Of a stretch of DNA of 64,000 bases, positions 54,028 to 64,000 are shown one piece after another (within the stretch, counting starts at the first letter, position 1; each line of letters opens with the position of its first letter). The stretch spans positions 53,457-117,456 of the forward strand of contig JADJVW010000028.1 of the NCBI GenBank assembly GCA_016710365.1, written 5' to 3'. The notes beneath the pieces were generated by a model. It worked only from the letters and a program-made list of their open reading frames with translations, had not been told where the DNA came from and made no database searches. The position numbers were made by a program, and so were the translations under genes. Source of the DNA: Candidatus Caldilinea saccharophila (GTDB lineage Bacteria; Chloroflexota; Anaerolineae; Caldilineales; Caldilineaceae).

Positions 54028-54096
54028 GGATTAGGCGGATTCTCACAGATTTCATCCGAGAAGTATCCGGATTTGTCCATCTAATCCGCCTAATCC
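54028..54096. repeat. Inverted repeat with AATCCGCC words
   Basis: Perfect 14-bp arms GGATTAGGCGGATT (54028-54041) and AATCCGCCTAATCC (54083-54096) around 41 bases. Same class of ATCCG-rich intergenic sequence as near 14245-14300. Confidence 0.7.
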
Positions 54097-54159
54097 GTGG
54101 CCGATTGAAACCAAGCTGAATAGCAACCCCAAAAGAAGCAAAGAACAGGAGAAGATCTG

Positions 54160-54621
54160 ATGAATGCACTCACTGCAGCCACCCTGCACCGATTTGATGA
54201 ACTGCACGCCAGCATGAAAGAAGTCATCGCCGCGCTGCCTGCCCAGGCGCTGGATTGGTCGCCGGCGCCGGAAGTCAACTCGGTGGCGGTGCTCGTCGCT
54301 CATGTCTGCGGTTCCGAGCGCTTCTGGATCGGCGAAAAGATCGGCGAACTAGACGCGCAGCGCAATCGCGACGCCGAAGTCACAGTACGCGGCCTGGACA
54401 GCACCAAATTGACCGCCATGCTGGACGCCTCGCTTGACATGCTGCGGCCCGTCCTGGAAAAGCTTGCGTTGGACGATTTGTCACGACCGGCCGGCGCGTC
54501 TGTGTCACGCGACGACTCTGCCCACGATGTGGCGTGGTGCCTGCAACATGCGCTCGAACATGTCGCGGTGCACACTGGACACGTCGAACTGATGCGTCAA
54601 TGGTGGCAGAGCCAACCTTAA
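54160..54621 (+). CDS. DinB-family putative metalloenzyme
   Basis: 153 aa four-helix-bundle protein. The three likely metal-ligand histidines are in VLVAHVCGSERFW and in CLQHALEHVAVHTGHVEL. DinB_2-type proteins include thiol-dependent transferases (BshA/MSH-related) but this one cannot be assigned. RBS CAGGAGAAG present. Monocistronic. Confidence 0.85.
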   Translation: MNALTAATLHRFDELHASMKEVIAALPAQALDWSPAPEVNSVAVLVAHVCGSERFWIGEKIGELDAQRNRDAEVTVRGLDSTKLTAMLDASLDMLRPVLEKLALDDLSRPAGASVSRDDSAHDVAWCLQHALEHVAVHTGHVELMRQWWQSQP

Positions 54622-54635
54622 TCCTGGTCAGTTGT

Positions 54636-54667
54636 CGATCCTCCTGGCCAGTTGGCCAGGAGGATCG
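54636..54667. terminator. Hairpin after the DinB gene
   Basis: Perfect 15-bp stem CGATCCTCCTGGCCA / TGGCCAGGAGGATCG with a GT loop, 15 bases after the stop; followed by CCCC rather than T's, so a possible non-canonical terminator. Confidence 0.55.
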
Positions 54668-54781
54668 CCCCTCGTGTGCCCAGGATAATTTCCCTTCCTA
54701 CGCCTGTGGCAAAATGACGCACCGCGCAGTACCCTGGTTAGATTGAACCGCTGGTTCCAATTTTAAGCTCCCACTCTATTT

Positions 54782-54832
54782 TGATACCGGTGATTACCGG
54801 TCAGTCAATCTTTTCCTGTTCCACAATATAGT
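54782..54832 (+). promoter_or_regulatory. Promoter/operator region of the hox operon
   Basis: Two ACCGGT hexamers four bases apart (TACCGGTGATTACCGGTCAG at 54785-54804) precede a -10-like TATAGT at 54827-54832. The string ACCGGTCAGT is shared with the TetR-type operator at 45868-45891. Start codon of hoxE follows 12 bases later. Confidence 0.45.
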
Positions 54833-54844
54833 GCGAGGGGTTGT

Positions 54845-55432
54845 ATGTCTGTTAAAACCAGTCCACCGTCACGCACCCGGCCGCGACCAGCAGCCGAACA
54901 TCCAAGCGGCGACCCGCGTTTCAGCCTCATCGACCGCACCCTGAAGCGCTTCAGCTTCCAACAGGATGCGCTGATCGAAGTGTTGCACACCGCGCAGGAA
55001 GCGTTTGGTTTTTTGAGCGATGATCTGCTGATTTATGTAGCGCATCAGCTCAAGTTGCCGCTGAGTTGGGTTTATGGCGTGGCGACGTTCTACCACTTTT
55101 TCACCCTCACGCCCCAGGGGGAGCATAACTGCATCGTCTGTATGGGCACCGCCTGTTATGTAAAAAGAGCCGCTGAAATTGTGGCCGCTTTGCAGCAGGC
55201 GTACAGCGTCACCGCGGGCGAAACCACACGCGACGGACGCCTGAGCCTGAGCACGGCGCGCTGCCTGGGATCGTGCGGTCTGGCGCCTGTCCTGGTGCTT
55301 GACGGTGCGGTGCTGCCGCGCGAAACACCGGAGAGTGCACTCGAACGTGTGCGTCAACAATTGATGAACGCCACCCACAACGGCGCATCTCAGCTTGCAA
55401 AAAACGACGCCGTCTTTGAGGGTGAGGAGTAA
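54845..55432 (+). CDS. hoxE: Bidirectional [NiFe]-hydrogenase diaphorase subunit HoxE
   Basis: 195 aa, NuoE-like thioredoxin-fold 2Fe2S protein. N-terminal helical region LIDRTLKRFSFQQDALIEVL; cluster cysteines in CIVCMGTACYVKRA and ARCLGSCGLAPVLVLDG. First gene of hoxEFUYH-W, group 3d NAD(P)-linked hydrogenase; passes electrons between HoxF and the HoxU/Y chain. Confidence 0.95.
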   Translation: MSVKTSPPSRTRPRPAAEHPSGDPRFSLIDRTLKRFSFQQDALIEVLHTAQEAFGFLSDDLLIYVAHQLKLPLSWVYGVATFYHFFTLTPQGEHNCIVCMGTACYVKRAAEIVAALQQAYSVTAGETTRDGRLSLSTARCLGSCGLAPVLVLDGAVLPRETPESALERVRQQLMNATHNGASQLAKNDAVFEGEE

Positions 55433-55441
55433 GAAGCCACC

Positions 55442-57115
<1,674 letters not shown>

Positions 57116-57204
57116 AAATCTCTCAATCTCCTCATCGCCCAATCTCGTAAAGGCCGAGAGCATGGAAAATTGTGCGATGAAAAGATCTTCAAGGAGCCAA
57201 CTTT

Positions 57205-57927
<723 letters not shown>

Positions 57928-57932
57928 AAAAT

Positions 57933-58466
<534 letters not shown>

Positions 58467-58479
58467 GCGGAGCTGAGCT

Positions 58480-59943
58480 ATGACCAAAACCATTCTAATC
58501 GACCCTGTCACCCGCATTGAGGGACACGCCAAAATCACGCTGCATCTGGACGACGACGGTCAGGTTGAAGAGGCGCGCTTTCACGTGACGGAGTTCCGCG
58601 GCTTCGAGAAATTTTGCGAAGGGCGCAGTTTCTGGGAAATGCCCGGCATCACCGCGCGCATCTGCGGCATCTGCCCAGTGAGCCACCTGATGGCATCGTC
58701 CAAAGCGGGCGACGCCATTCTCGGCGTCAACATCCCACCGACCGCGCGCCAAGCTGCGCCGGCTGATGAACTGGGCGCAACTGGTGCAGAGCCATGCACT
58801 CAGCTTCTTTCACCTCAGCGGGCCGGACCTGCTGTTGGGCATGGATTCGGACCCAGCGCAGCGCAACATCATGGGCTTGATTGAAAAATACCCGGACGTA
58901 GCGCGCAACGGCATTCGCCTGCGCCGCTTCGGCCAGAAAGTGATCGAGATGCTGGGCGGGCGCAGCGTTCACCCGGCGTGGACCGTGGCCGGCGGCGTGC
59001 GACCCACTCAGCGACGAGAACCGCAGCAAGATTCGCCGCATGTTGCCCGAAGCGCTCGACATCACCGGGTTGGCGCTAGACCTGCTCAAGGACGCCTTCG
59101 ACAGCTTCAGCGACGAAGAGGCGATGTATGGCAATTTCCCCAGCCTCTATATGGGTCTCGTCACCCCAGAAGGGGGATTGGAGCATTATGACGGGTTGCT
59201 GCGCGTGGTGGACAGCGACGGCAACGTGTTGGAACCAGGGCTGGCGCCGGCGCGCTATCGCGAGATTCTGGGCGAAGCGATCGAACCCTGGAGCTATCTC
59301 AAGTTCCCCTATTACAAACCGCGGCGGTGCGCGGCCAATGGCAACGGTCGCACGCTGGATCACTACCAGGCCGGCATGTATCGCGTCGGCCCGCTGGCGC
59401 GCGTCAACGTGTGCGACTTTGCCGGCACGCCGCGCCGACGCGGAGTTGCGTGAGTTTCGCCGCCTGGCGCCGCGCGGCCGCCCCGTCGCCAACAGCTTTC
59501 ATTACCACTACGCGCGGCTGATCGAGATTCTATACGCGCTCGAACGCATCGTCGAGACAATGGACGACCCGGCGATCACCGACAAGCGCACCCGCGCCCA
59601 CGCCGAGGTCAACAACATGGTGGGCGTCGGCGTGAGCGAAGCGCCGCGCGGCACACTTTTTCACGAGTATCACGTCAACGGCGACGGCATCTTACAGAAA
59701 GTGAATATGATTATTGCCACCGGCCAGAACAATCTGGCGATGAACCGCACCGTCAAGCAGATCGCCCAGTATCACATCAACGGCGGCAAGGTCACGGAAG
59801 GCGTGCTCAACCGCATCGAGCACGGCATCCGCCTTTACGACCCTTGCCTGAGCTGCTCGACCCACGCGGTGGGACAGATGCCGATGGTGGTGGAGGTGTA
59901 CGATGCGGGCGGCGCTCTGGTCGAGCAGGTTACGCGTGGCTGA
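58480..59943 (+). CDS. hoxH: [NiFe]-hydrogenase large subunit HoxH, three frameshifts
   Basis: About 485 aa when joined. L1 nickel-binding motif RICGICPVSH near residue 65 in the first frame; breaks near 58755 (GCGCCAAGCTGCG), near 59005 and near 59432 move between frames that together give a continuous family sequence (LMNWAQLVQSHALSFFHL, DALDITGLAL-type region, YYKPR...NGNGRTLDHYQAGMY, NSFHYHYARLIEILYA). C-terminal L2 motif DPCLSCSTHAVGQMPM supplies the other nickel cysteines. Three small indels in a conserved operon gene look like sequencing errors. Confidence 0.92.
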
Positions 59944-60436
59944 GACAATTGCCGCCGATAGCATTCTTGTCATCGGGATCGGCAACACCCTGCGTCGTGA
60001 CGACGGCGCAGGGTGGCTTTTTGCGGAGGCGCTGGCATCCGAACTGCAAAAGGCCGGTCGCCGCGTGCACCTGGTGTTGCAGCACCAACTCACCCTGGAG
60101 TTGGCGGAGGAGGCTGCGGAGCTTCGCCCCAGCCACGTTATTTTTGTCGATGCCAGCGTCACCACCCACGACGCGAGGTTGACGCCGCTCCCCGACGCTG
60201 CACTTGTCAGCGGCGCATCCGCCACATCTGCATCCGCCAATGTCGCCGGCCACGGCCTCACACCCGCCGCGCTCCTTGCGCTGATGCGCCGCCTTTACGC
60301 GGTTGCTGCTGCGGGTTGGCTGGTGCAGACGCCGGCAGAGGATTTCGGTCACGGGGAAGGATTAAGCGAGGCCGCGCAACATGGCGTGGAAACGGCCCCC
60401 AGGATAGCCTCGGCGTTCCTTCGGCTCAATTGCTGA
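59936..60436 (+). CDS. hoxW: Hydrogenase maturation protease (HoxW/HycI type)
   Basis: 166 aa from GTG 59936, overlapping the hoxH stop; an ATG at 59903 is an alternative. GIGNTLRRDDGAGW carries the nickel-sensing aspartate, and VIFVDASVTTHD the second acidic site. Cleaves the C-terminal peptide of HoxH after nickel insertion. Position after hoxH supports the function. Confidence 0.9.
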   Translation: MAETIAADSILVIGIGNTLRRDDGAGWLFAEALASELQKAGRRVHLVLQHQLTLELAEEAAELRPSHVIFVDASVTTHDARLTPLPDAALVSGASATSASANVAGHGLTPAALLALMRRLYAVAAAGWLVQTPAEDFGHGEGLSEAAQHGVETAPRIASAFLRLNC

Positions 60437-60566
60437 AGACTGCAATCTGCTCTGTTCACGCATCACCACCTGAACACCCCGGCAACTTCCGCCCATACGA
60501 TGTAGCAATGGTATTCGCCTTATAGCCAGTAAGATGGCCTGAAAGCGTCCTGCGCATAGCCTGCAT

Positions 60567-60595
60567 TTGCGAACAACCGAAAACTGTACTATAAA
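60567..60595 (+). promoter_or_regulatory. Promoter of the SCO/cytochrome oxidase operon
   Basis: TTGCGA (60567-60572), 17-bp spacer, TATAAA (60590-60595); separates the oxidase operon from the hydrogenase operon. ATG of the first gene follows 58 bases later. Confidence 0.6.
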
Positions 60596-60652
60596 CTACA
60601 TGAATTTTGCACAAAGATTGAACGAAGCAGGTCACTGCATGGGTCTCACGGC

Positions 60653-61201
60653 ATGAGCGTCACCTCAACCTATCCGGAGCAGCGAAGCGCGGGACAAAAC
60701 AACCGAAAGCTGATCTTGCTGTGGCTGGGGCTGCTGGCAATCCCACTGGTGGCGGTGATTTTGTTTGCCGTCTTCCAGCCGGTCAAGGTAGTGCCGCGCA
60801 TCGGGCTGGCGCCAGGTTTTATCTTTACGGACCAGAACGGCGCGCGCGCTTGACCTAGGCGACACCCCGCAACGGTTGGGCGAAGTACGCAAAAGCTTAG
60901 CGCAGATCCGGCCATCTGGCAGTTTGTCACGGGCGCCCCCGAACGGCTGAAGCAAGTCGTCGGCGGCGGGTTTGGTCTATATTATCAACAGGGGAGTGAC
61001 GGCGTATTTGAGTTCGACCCCATGATTGCGCTGGTGGATGGCAACGGCATTTTACGCGCCCAGTACAAGCGCGGCTTGCCCGACGTCGATTTTGTCGCGC
61101 GCGATCTGGGGCTGATCTTCGACGAGGTGCGCAACAGCGCCGGCGCCGGCGGCCTGGTCTATGAAGCGGCGCATCTGTTCGCCTGCTATGCAACCTATTG
61201 A
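60653..61201 (+). pseudogene. SCO1/SenC-like protein remnant lacking the copper site
   Basis: Start MSVTSTYPEQRSAGQNNR, one membrane helix (LILLWLGLLAIPLVAVILF), then FIFTDQNGAR as expected for a SCO fold. The middle is lost: the frame breaks at 60850, a short QRLGEVRKSLAQI segment survives in another frame, and then WQFVTGAPERLKQVVGGG continues from about 60925 to ACYATY at 61201. The CxxxC copper motif and the strands around it are missing, more than an indel could explain. Its TGA overlaps the next SCO gene's ATG. Confidence 0.75.
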
Positions 61202-61884
61202 TGACGCCAAGCAAAGGGAGCGCGGACGCCGTGCACGTTGAAACGCCACCCAATGCGCCTGCGCGTGAAGGCCACGGATGGCGCACCTACCGCTTCTTGG
61301 TTGCCCTCGCAGCCGTCATTGTGGTAGGTGCGGTCGCATTCTTGCTCTGGCAACGCTTTGGCCCACGACCGGGGCCAAAGTACGGGGTTGCCATCAATGC
61401 CAACGCTCCCGTGCAAGACTTTCGGCTAAATTCGACGCTTGGTCATCCGCTTGCATTGAGTGATTTTGCCGACCGCTATACGGTGCTCTATTTTGGCTAC
61501 ACAACTTGCCCGGACATTTGCCCGACGACGTTGGCCGACCTGGGCAAGGCGGAAAAACTACTGGGCGATACGGCCAAACGGATGCAGGTTTTCTTTGTCA
61601 CGGTTGACCCGGAAGCGACACGTCAGGCGTCTGCACGATTACCTGGCCTACTTTAGCCCGACCTTTATCGGGCTAAGCGGCGAGCTGGAAGAACCAGAGC
61701 CGTCGCCCAGTTCGGCGTCGTTTACGAAAAACGTTACGCCAGCGGCTGTAGCGCCACCGATTATCTCATGGATCACAGCGCCGCCGTCATTGTGCTGAAT
61801 CCGGGCATAGCCTGAACTGATGTTTTCCGCACTAGCGTGACGGCTGAGCAGATCGCCAGTGATCTGCAAGCACTGCTGCGCTGA
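61201..61884 (+). CDS. SCO1/SenC copper chaperone for cytochrome oxidase, frameshifted
   Basis: About 225 aa from ATG 61201. Membrane anchor (FLVALAAVIVVGAVAFLLW), then thioredoxin-like SCO domain with copper motif FGYTTCPDICPTTLADL. The frame shifts near 61635 (after VDPEA) and near 61705; other frames give QRLHDYLAYFSPTFIGL and YLMDHSAAVIVLNPGIA, containing the conserved His. Delivers copper to the CuA site of the subunit II encoded downstream. Confidence 0.85.
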
Positions 61885-62004
61885 CGACAGCGGATTGAAC
61901 ATTGGATGTTATCGACCGGTCTGACCATTCAAGCCGGCCTCATCATTTTCACAACCTACATAACCGTATCAACGCCAAGCTTGAGTGTGGCAAAGGAGTA
62001 CTGA

Positions 62005-62124
62005 ATGCGCAAAGAACCCGATACACCGCAAGGCACTATCGTCTTGATTTCCATCTTTCTGATCCTGATTCTCGTGCTGTGGTTCAATGCCTATTTCATT
62101 GTGTTGTCTAGAGGAGCGAACTAA
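62005..62124 (+). CDS. cbaD: Cytochrome c oxidase subunit IIa (ba3-type small subunit), 39 aa
   Basis: Single-helix peptide MRKEPDTPQGTIVLISIFLI...LWFNAYFIVLSRGAN from ATG 62005 with AAAGGAGTACTGA upstream. Its stop overlaps the subunit II ATG as TAATG, so it is translationally coupled. Length, single transmembrane helix and location match the subunit IIa of B-type (ba3) oxidases such as in Thermus. Too short for most gene callers. Confidence 0.88.
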   Translation: MRKEPDTPQGTIVLISIFLILILVLWFNAYFIVLSRGAN

Positions 62125-62744
62125 TGAGTGATCAGACCCACGAAACCGAACACTCGCCAGGAACTGGTGGACAAGGCGTTGATCCACAGCTTACCGACAG
62201 CCATGTGGAGGAAGCTTCCCTGCATGTCGAGAAGTGGGAAGGCATCTGGATTCGCGTATCCGTCGGGATGACGGTGGTGTTTATCGCAGCAATCACACTG
62301 GCGGCGCTTTCGTTTGGCATCTCCGTGCCAGGCGCGACCGCGCGCATTAACCCTGCCACGCTGAACGACCCGGGCAGCCCCTTTGCCACGCCTGGCCTGC
62401 GTGAACTGGCGCCGGGCAAATACGAGGCCTATATGGTGGCGCAGACATGGAATTTCTTGCCGGACAAACTCGAAGTGCCTGTCGGCGCGGAAGTCACCTT
62501 CTACATTACGGCGCGCGATGTGGTGCACGGCATCAAGATCGCGGGCACGAATGTCAACATGATGGCGCTGCCAGGCCAGGTGTCGACGCTGCGCGCCACC
62601 TTTGACACCCCAGGCACCTACAACTATGTCTGCCATGAATACTGCGGCTATGTCGCCGGCGCACCGATCGGGCATCACACGATGTACGGCCAGATCACGG
62701 TGCTGCCAGCAGCCTCAGAAACAGCGCAAACCATCACCGAGTAA
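62124..62744 (+). CDS. cbaB: Cytochrome c oxidase subunit II (ba3 type)
   Basis: 206 aa. One N-terminal helix (IRVSVGMTVVFIAAITLAAL, ~43-64) and a cupredoxin domain with CuA ligands DVVHGIKI and VCHEYCGYVAGAPIGHHTM. One membrane helix instead of two is typical of ba3 oxidases. Accepts electrons from cytochrome c outside the membrane. Confidence 0.95.
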   Translation: MSDQTHETEHSPGTGGQGVDPQLTDSHVEEASLHVEKWEGIWIRVSVGMTVVFIAAITLAALSFGISVPGATARINPATLNDPGSPFATPGLRELAPGKYEAYMVAQTWNFLPDKLEVPVGAEVTFYITARDVVHGIKIAGTNVNMMALPGQVSTLRATFDTPGTYNYVCHEYCGYVAGAPIGHHTMYGQITVLPAASETAQTITE

Positions 62745-62846
62745 GTCTTCATCCAGAAATTGGTTGCGGCGCGCTGTGAGACGCTCGTCACAAAATTTGC
62801 TCCGCAGAAATTTCTGGACAGACGCTAAATAGAGAGGAATCAAGCG

Positions 62847-64000
62847 ATGTCTGTACATGCTCTATCAGGCGCCGAGTTGAAGGCGCATCCGACGCCAGTG
62901 CCGCTAACCGCGCAAGATCTCAAGATTGTCGATCGCCTGGCGGGTTTGAACGTTCTGATCGGTGTGTTGGCGCTTTCGATCGGCGCACTTTTTGGCGTCT
63001 TTCAGGGACTTGAACACGCCAGGGTCTTTAACATCTATCCTTGGCTCCAGCCAGCCATCAAGACCTACTATCAGGGTCTCACTTTGCACGGCGCATTGAA
63101 CGCCCTGGTGTGGACGACATTCTTTATCTGTGGCTTTTTTACCTTTGCCTTTGTCCGCAGCCTCAACCGTCCGCTGAAATACCCGTGGATGAGCGTGGTC
63201 GCCTTTATCCTCATGGTCGTTGGCCTGCTCACCGCAGCCGTGCCGATGCTGACAAACAATGCGTCGGTGCTCTACACCTTCTACCCACCGATGTTGGCGG
63301 ATTGGGCCTTTTATGTCGGCCTGGTGCTGCTTGTCATCGGCTCGTGGATGGTTGGCTACAGTATGTATTTCACCTACTATGCATGGCGCAAGGAAAACCC
63401 AGACGCGCGTGCACCTTTTATTGCATTGACCTCCACTATCACGATGGCAATGTGGCAGCTCGCCACGCTAGGGGTTGCCGCGGAGATTCTCTTCCAGTTG
63501 CTGCCCAACGCGCTGGCGCCGGTGCTCGGCTATCCCGCGCCGGGGCTGGACGTGCTGCTGAATCGCACCCTCTTCTGGTGGTTCGGCCACCCGCTGGTCT
63601 ACTTCTGGCTGCCGGCTTATGTTTCATGGTATGCCATGTTGCCGGCGCAAACGAACGGCAAAATGTTTAGCGAACCGCTGGGACGGCTGGTCTTCTGGCT
63701 CTTCCTGCTCTTCAGCACGCGGTTGGCTTCCATCACCAGTATGCGGACCCCGGCATCCCGGAAATCTGGAAGTACATTCACATGATCTTTACCATGGGCG
63801 TTGGCTTCCCCAGCCTGATCACAGCCTTCACCGTGGTAGCGTCGCTGGAGATCGGCGCGCGTGTACGCGGCGGCAAAGGCTACCTCCGCTGGATCGGTCG
63901 CCTCAACTGGGGCGACCCCTCCTACGCCGCTCAGAATCTGGCGATGATCCTCTTCATCTTCGGCGGCATCGGCGGTCTGATCAACGCCTCCTATAACGTC
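62847..64000 (+). CDS. cbaA: Cytochrome c oxidase subunit I (ba3 type), one frameshift, cut by right edge
   Basis: First ~380 residues of the heme-copper catalytic subunit: TYYQGLTLHGALNALVWTTF (low-spin heme His), then NRTLFWWFGHPLVYFWLPA with CuB His and the covalently linked Tyr region. Near 63720 one C seems missing (CACGCGG), after which the other frame continues HHQYADPGIPEIWKYIHMIF to the end of the window. Reduces O2 to water with proton pumping. Missing base in a CC run suggests a sequencing error. Confidence 0.93.

Overview
The window reads as a chromosomal segment of a GC-rich, filamentous-type Chloroflexota bacterium. Caldilineae or Anaerolineae is my best guess, from the mix of gene families (group 3d HoxEFUYH hydrogenase, ba3-type oxidase, MalF/MalG-type sugar ABC genes, many UspA and CBS proteins); this is inference, as no rRNA or tRNA gene is present. 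About a dozen genes are split by one- or two-base frameshifts, several at homopolymers and several in conserved operon genes (hoxH, cox1, pncB, the DHOD-like gene). I treat these mainly as probable sequencing indels and give each gene's full extent.

Layout. 1-10.5 kb is a defence or mobile island on the minus strand: an Eco57I/DrmMI-like adenine methyltransferase, a HicAB toxin-antitoxin pair, a REP-associated transposase (RAYT) flanked by two arrays of its own palindromes, an SNF2 helicase, a NADAR-family protein, and a DUF1998 helicase that appears to continue into a PD-(D/E)XK nuclease domain. 10.8-22 kb is a LacI-regulated sugar or polyol operon: binding protein, two permeases, amidohydrolase, Zn-dehydrogenase, FGGY kinase and DhnA-type aldolase, plus a two-domain thioredoxin. 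22-35.6 kb carries housekeeping genes: EttA-type ABC-F, a secreted SH3 protein, aldehyde dehydrogenase, mannose-6-phosphate isomerase, an MFS transporter, an OmpR/histidine kinase pair, a phosphatase-superfamily enzyme and nicotinate phosphoribosyltransferase.

35.6-64 kb looks like a redox or low-oxygen neighbourhood: CBS proteins, three UspA proteins, pyruvate:ferredoxin oxidoreductase with a DHOD-like partner, a GAF histidine kinase with a LuxR-type response regulator, the NAD-linked hydrogenase operon hoxEFUYHW, and a SCO plus ba3-oxidase operon running off the right edge. Fermentative pyruvate oxidation, reversible H2/NAD chemistry and a high-affinity oxidase beside a DosR/DevR-like signalling set suggest coordinated response to oxygen limitation.

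Palindromic repeats recur between genes in three sequence families. All start with GTAGG and end with CCTAC, the kind of 5' GTAG foot recognised by RAYT enzymes. They form tandem arrays with fixed periods of 31, 89, 111, about 119 and about 128 bp, and in two places the array edge lies on a gene's stop codon.
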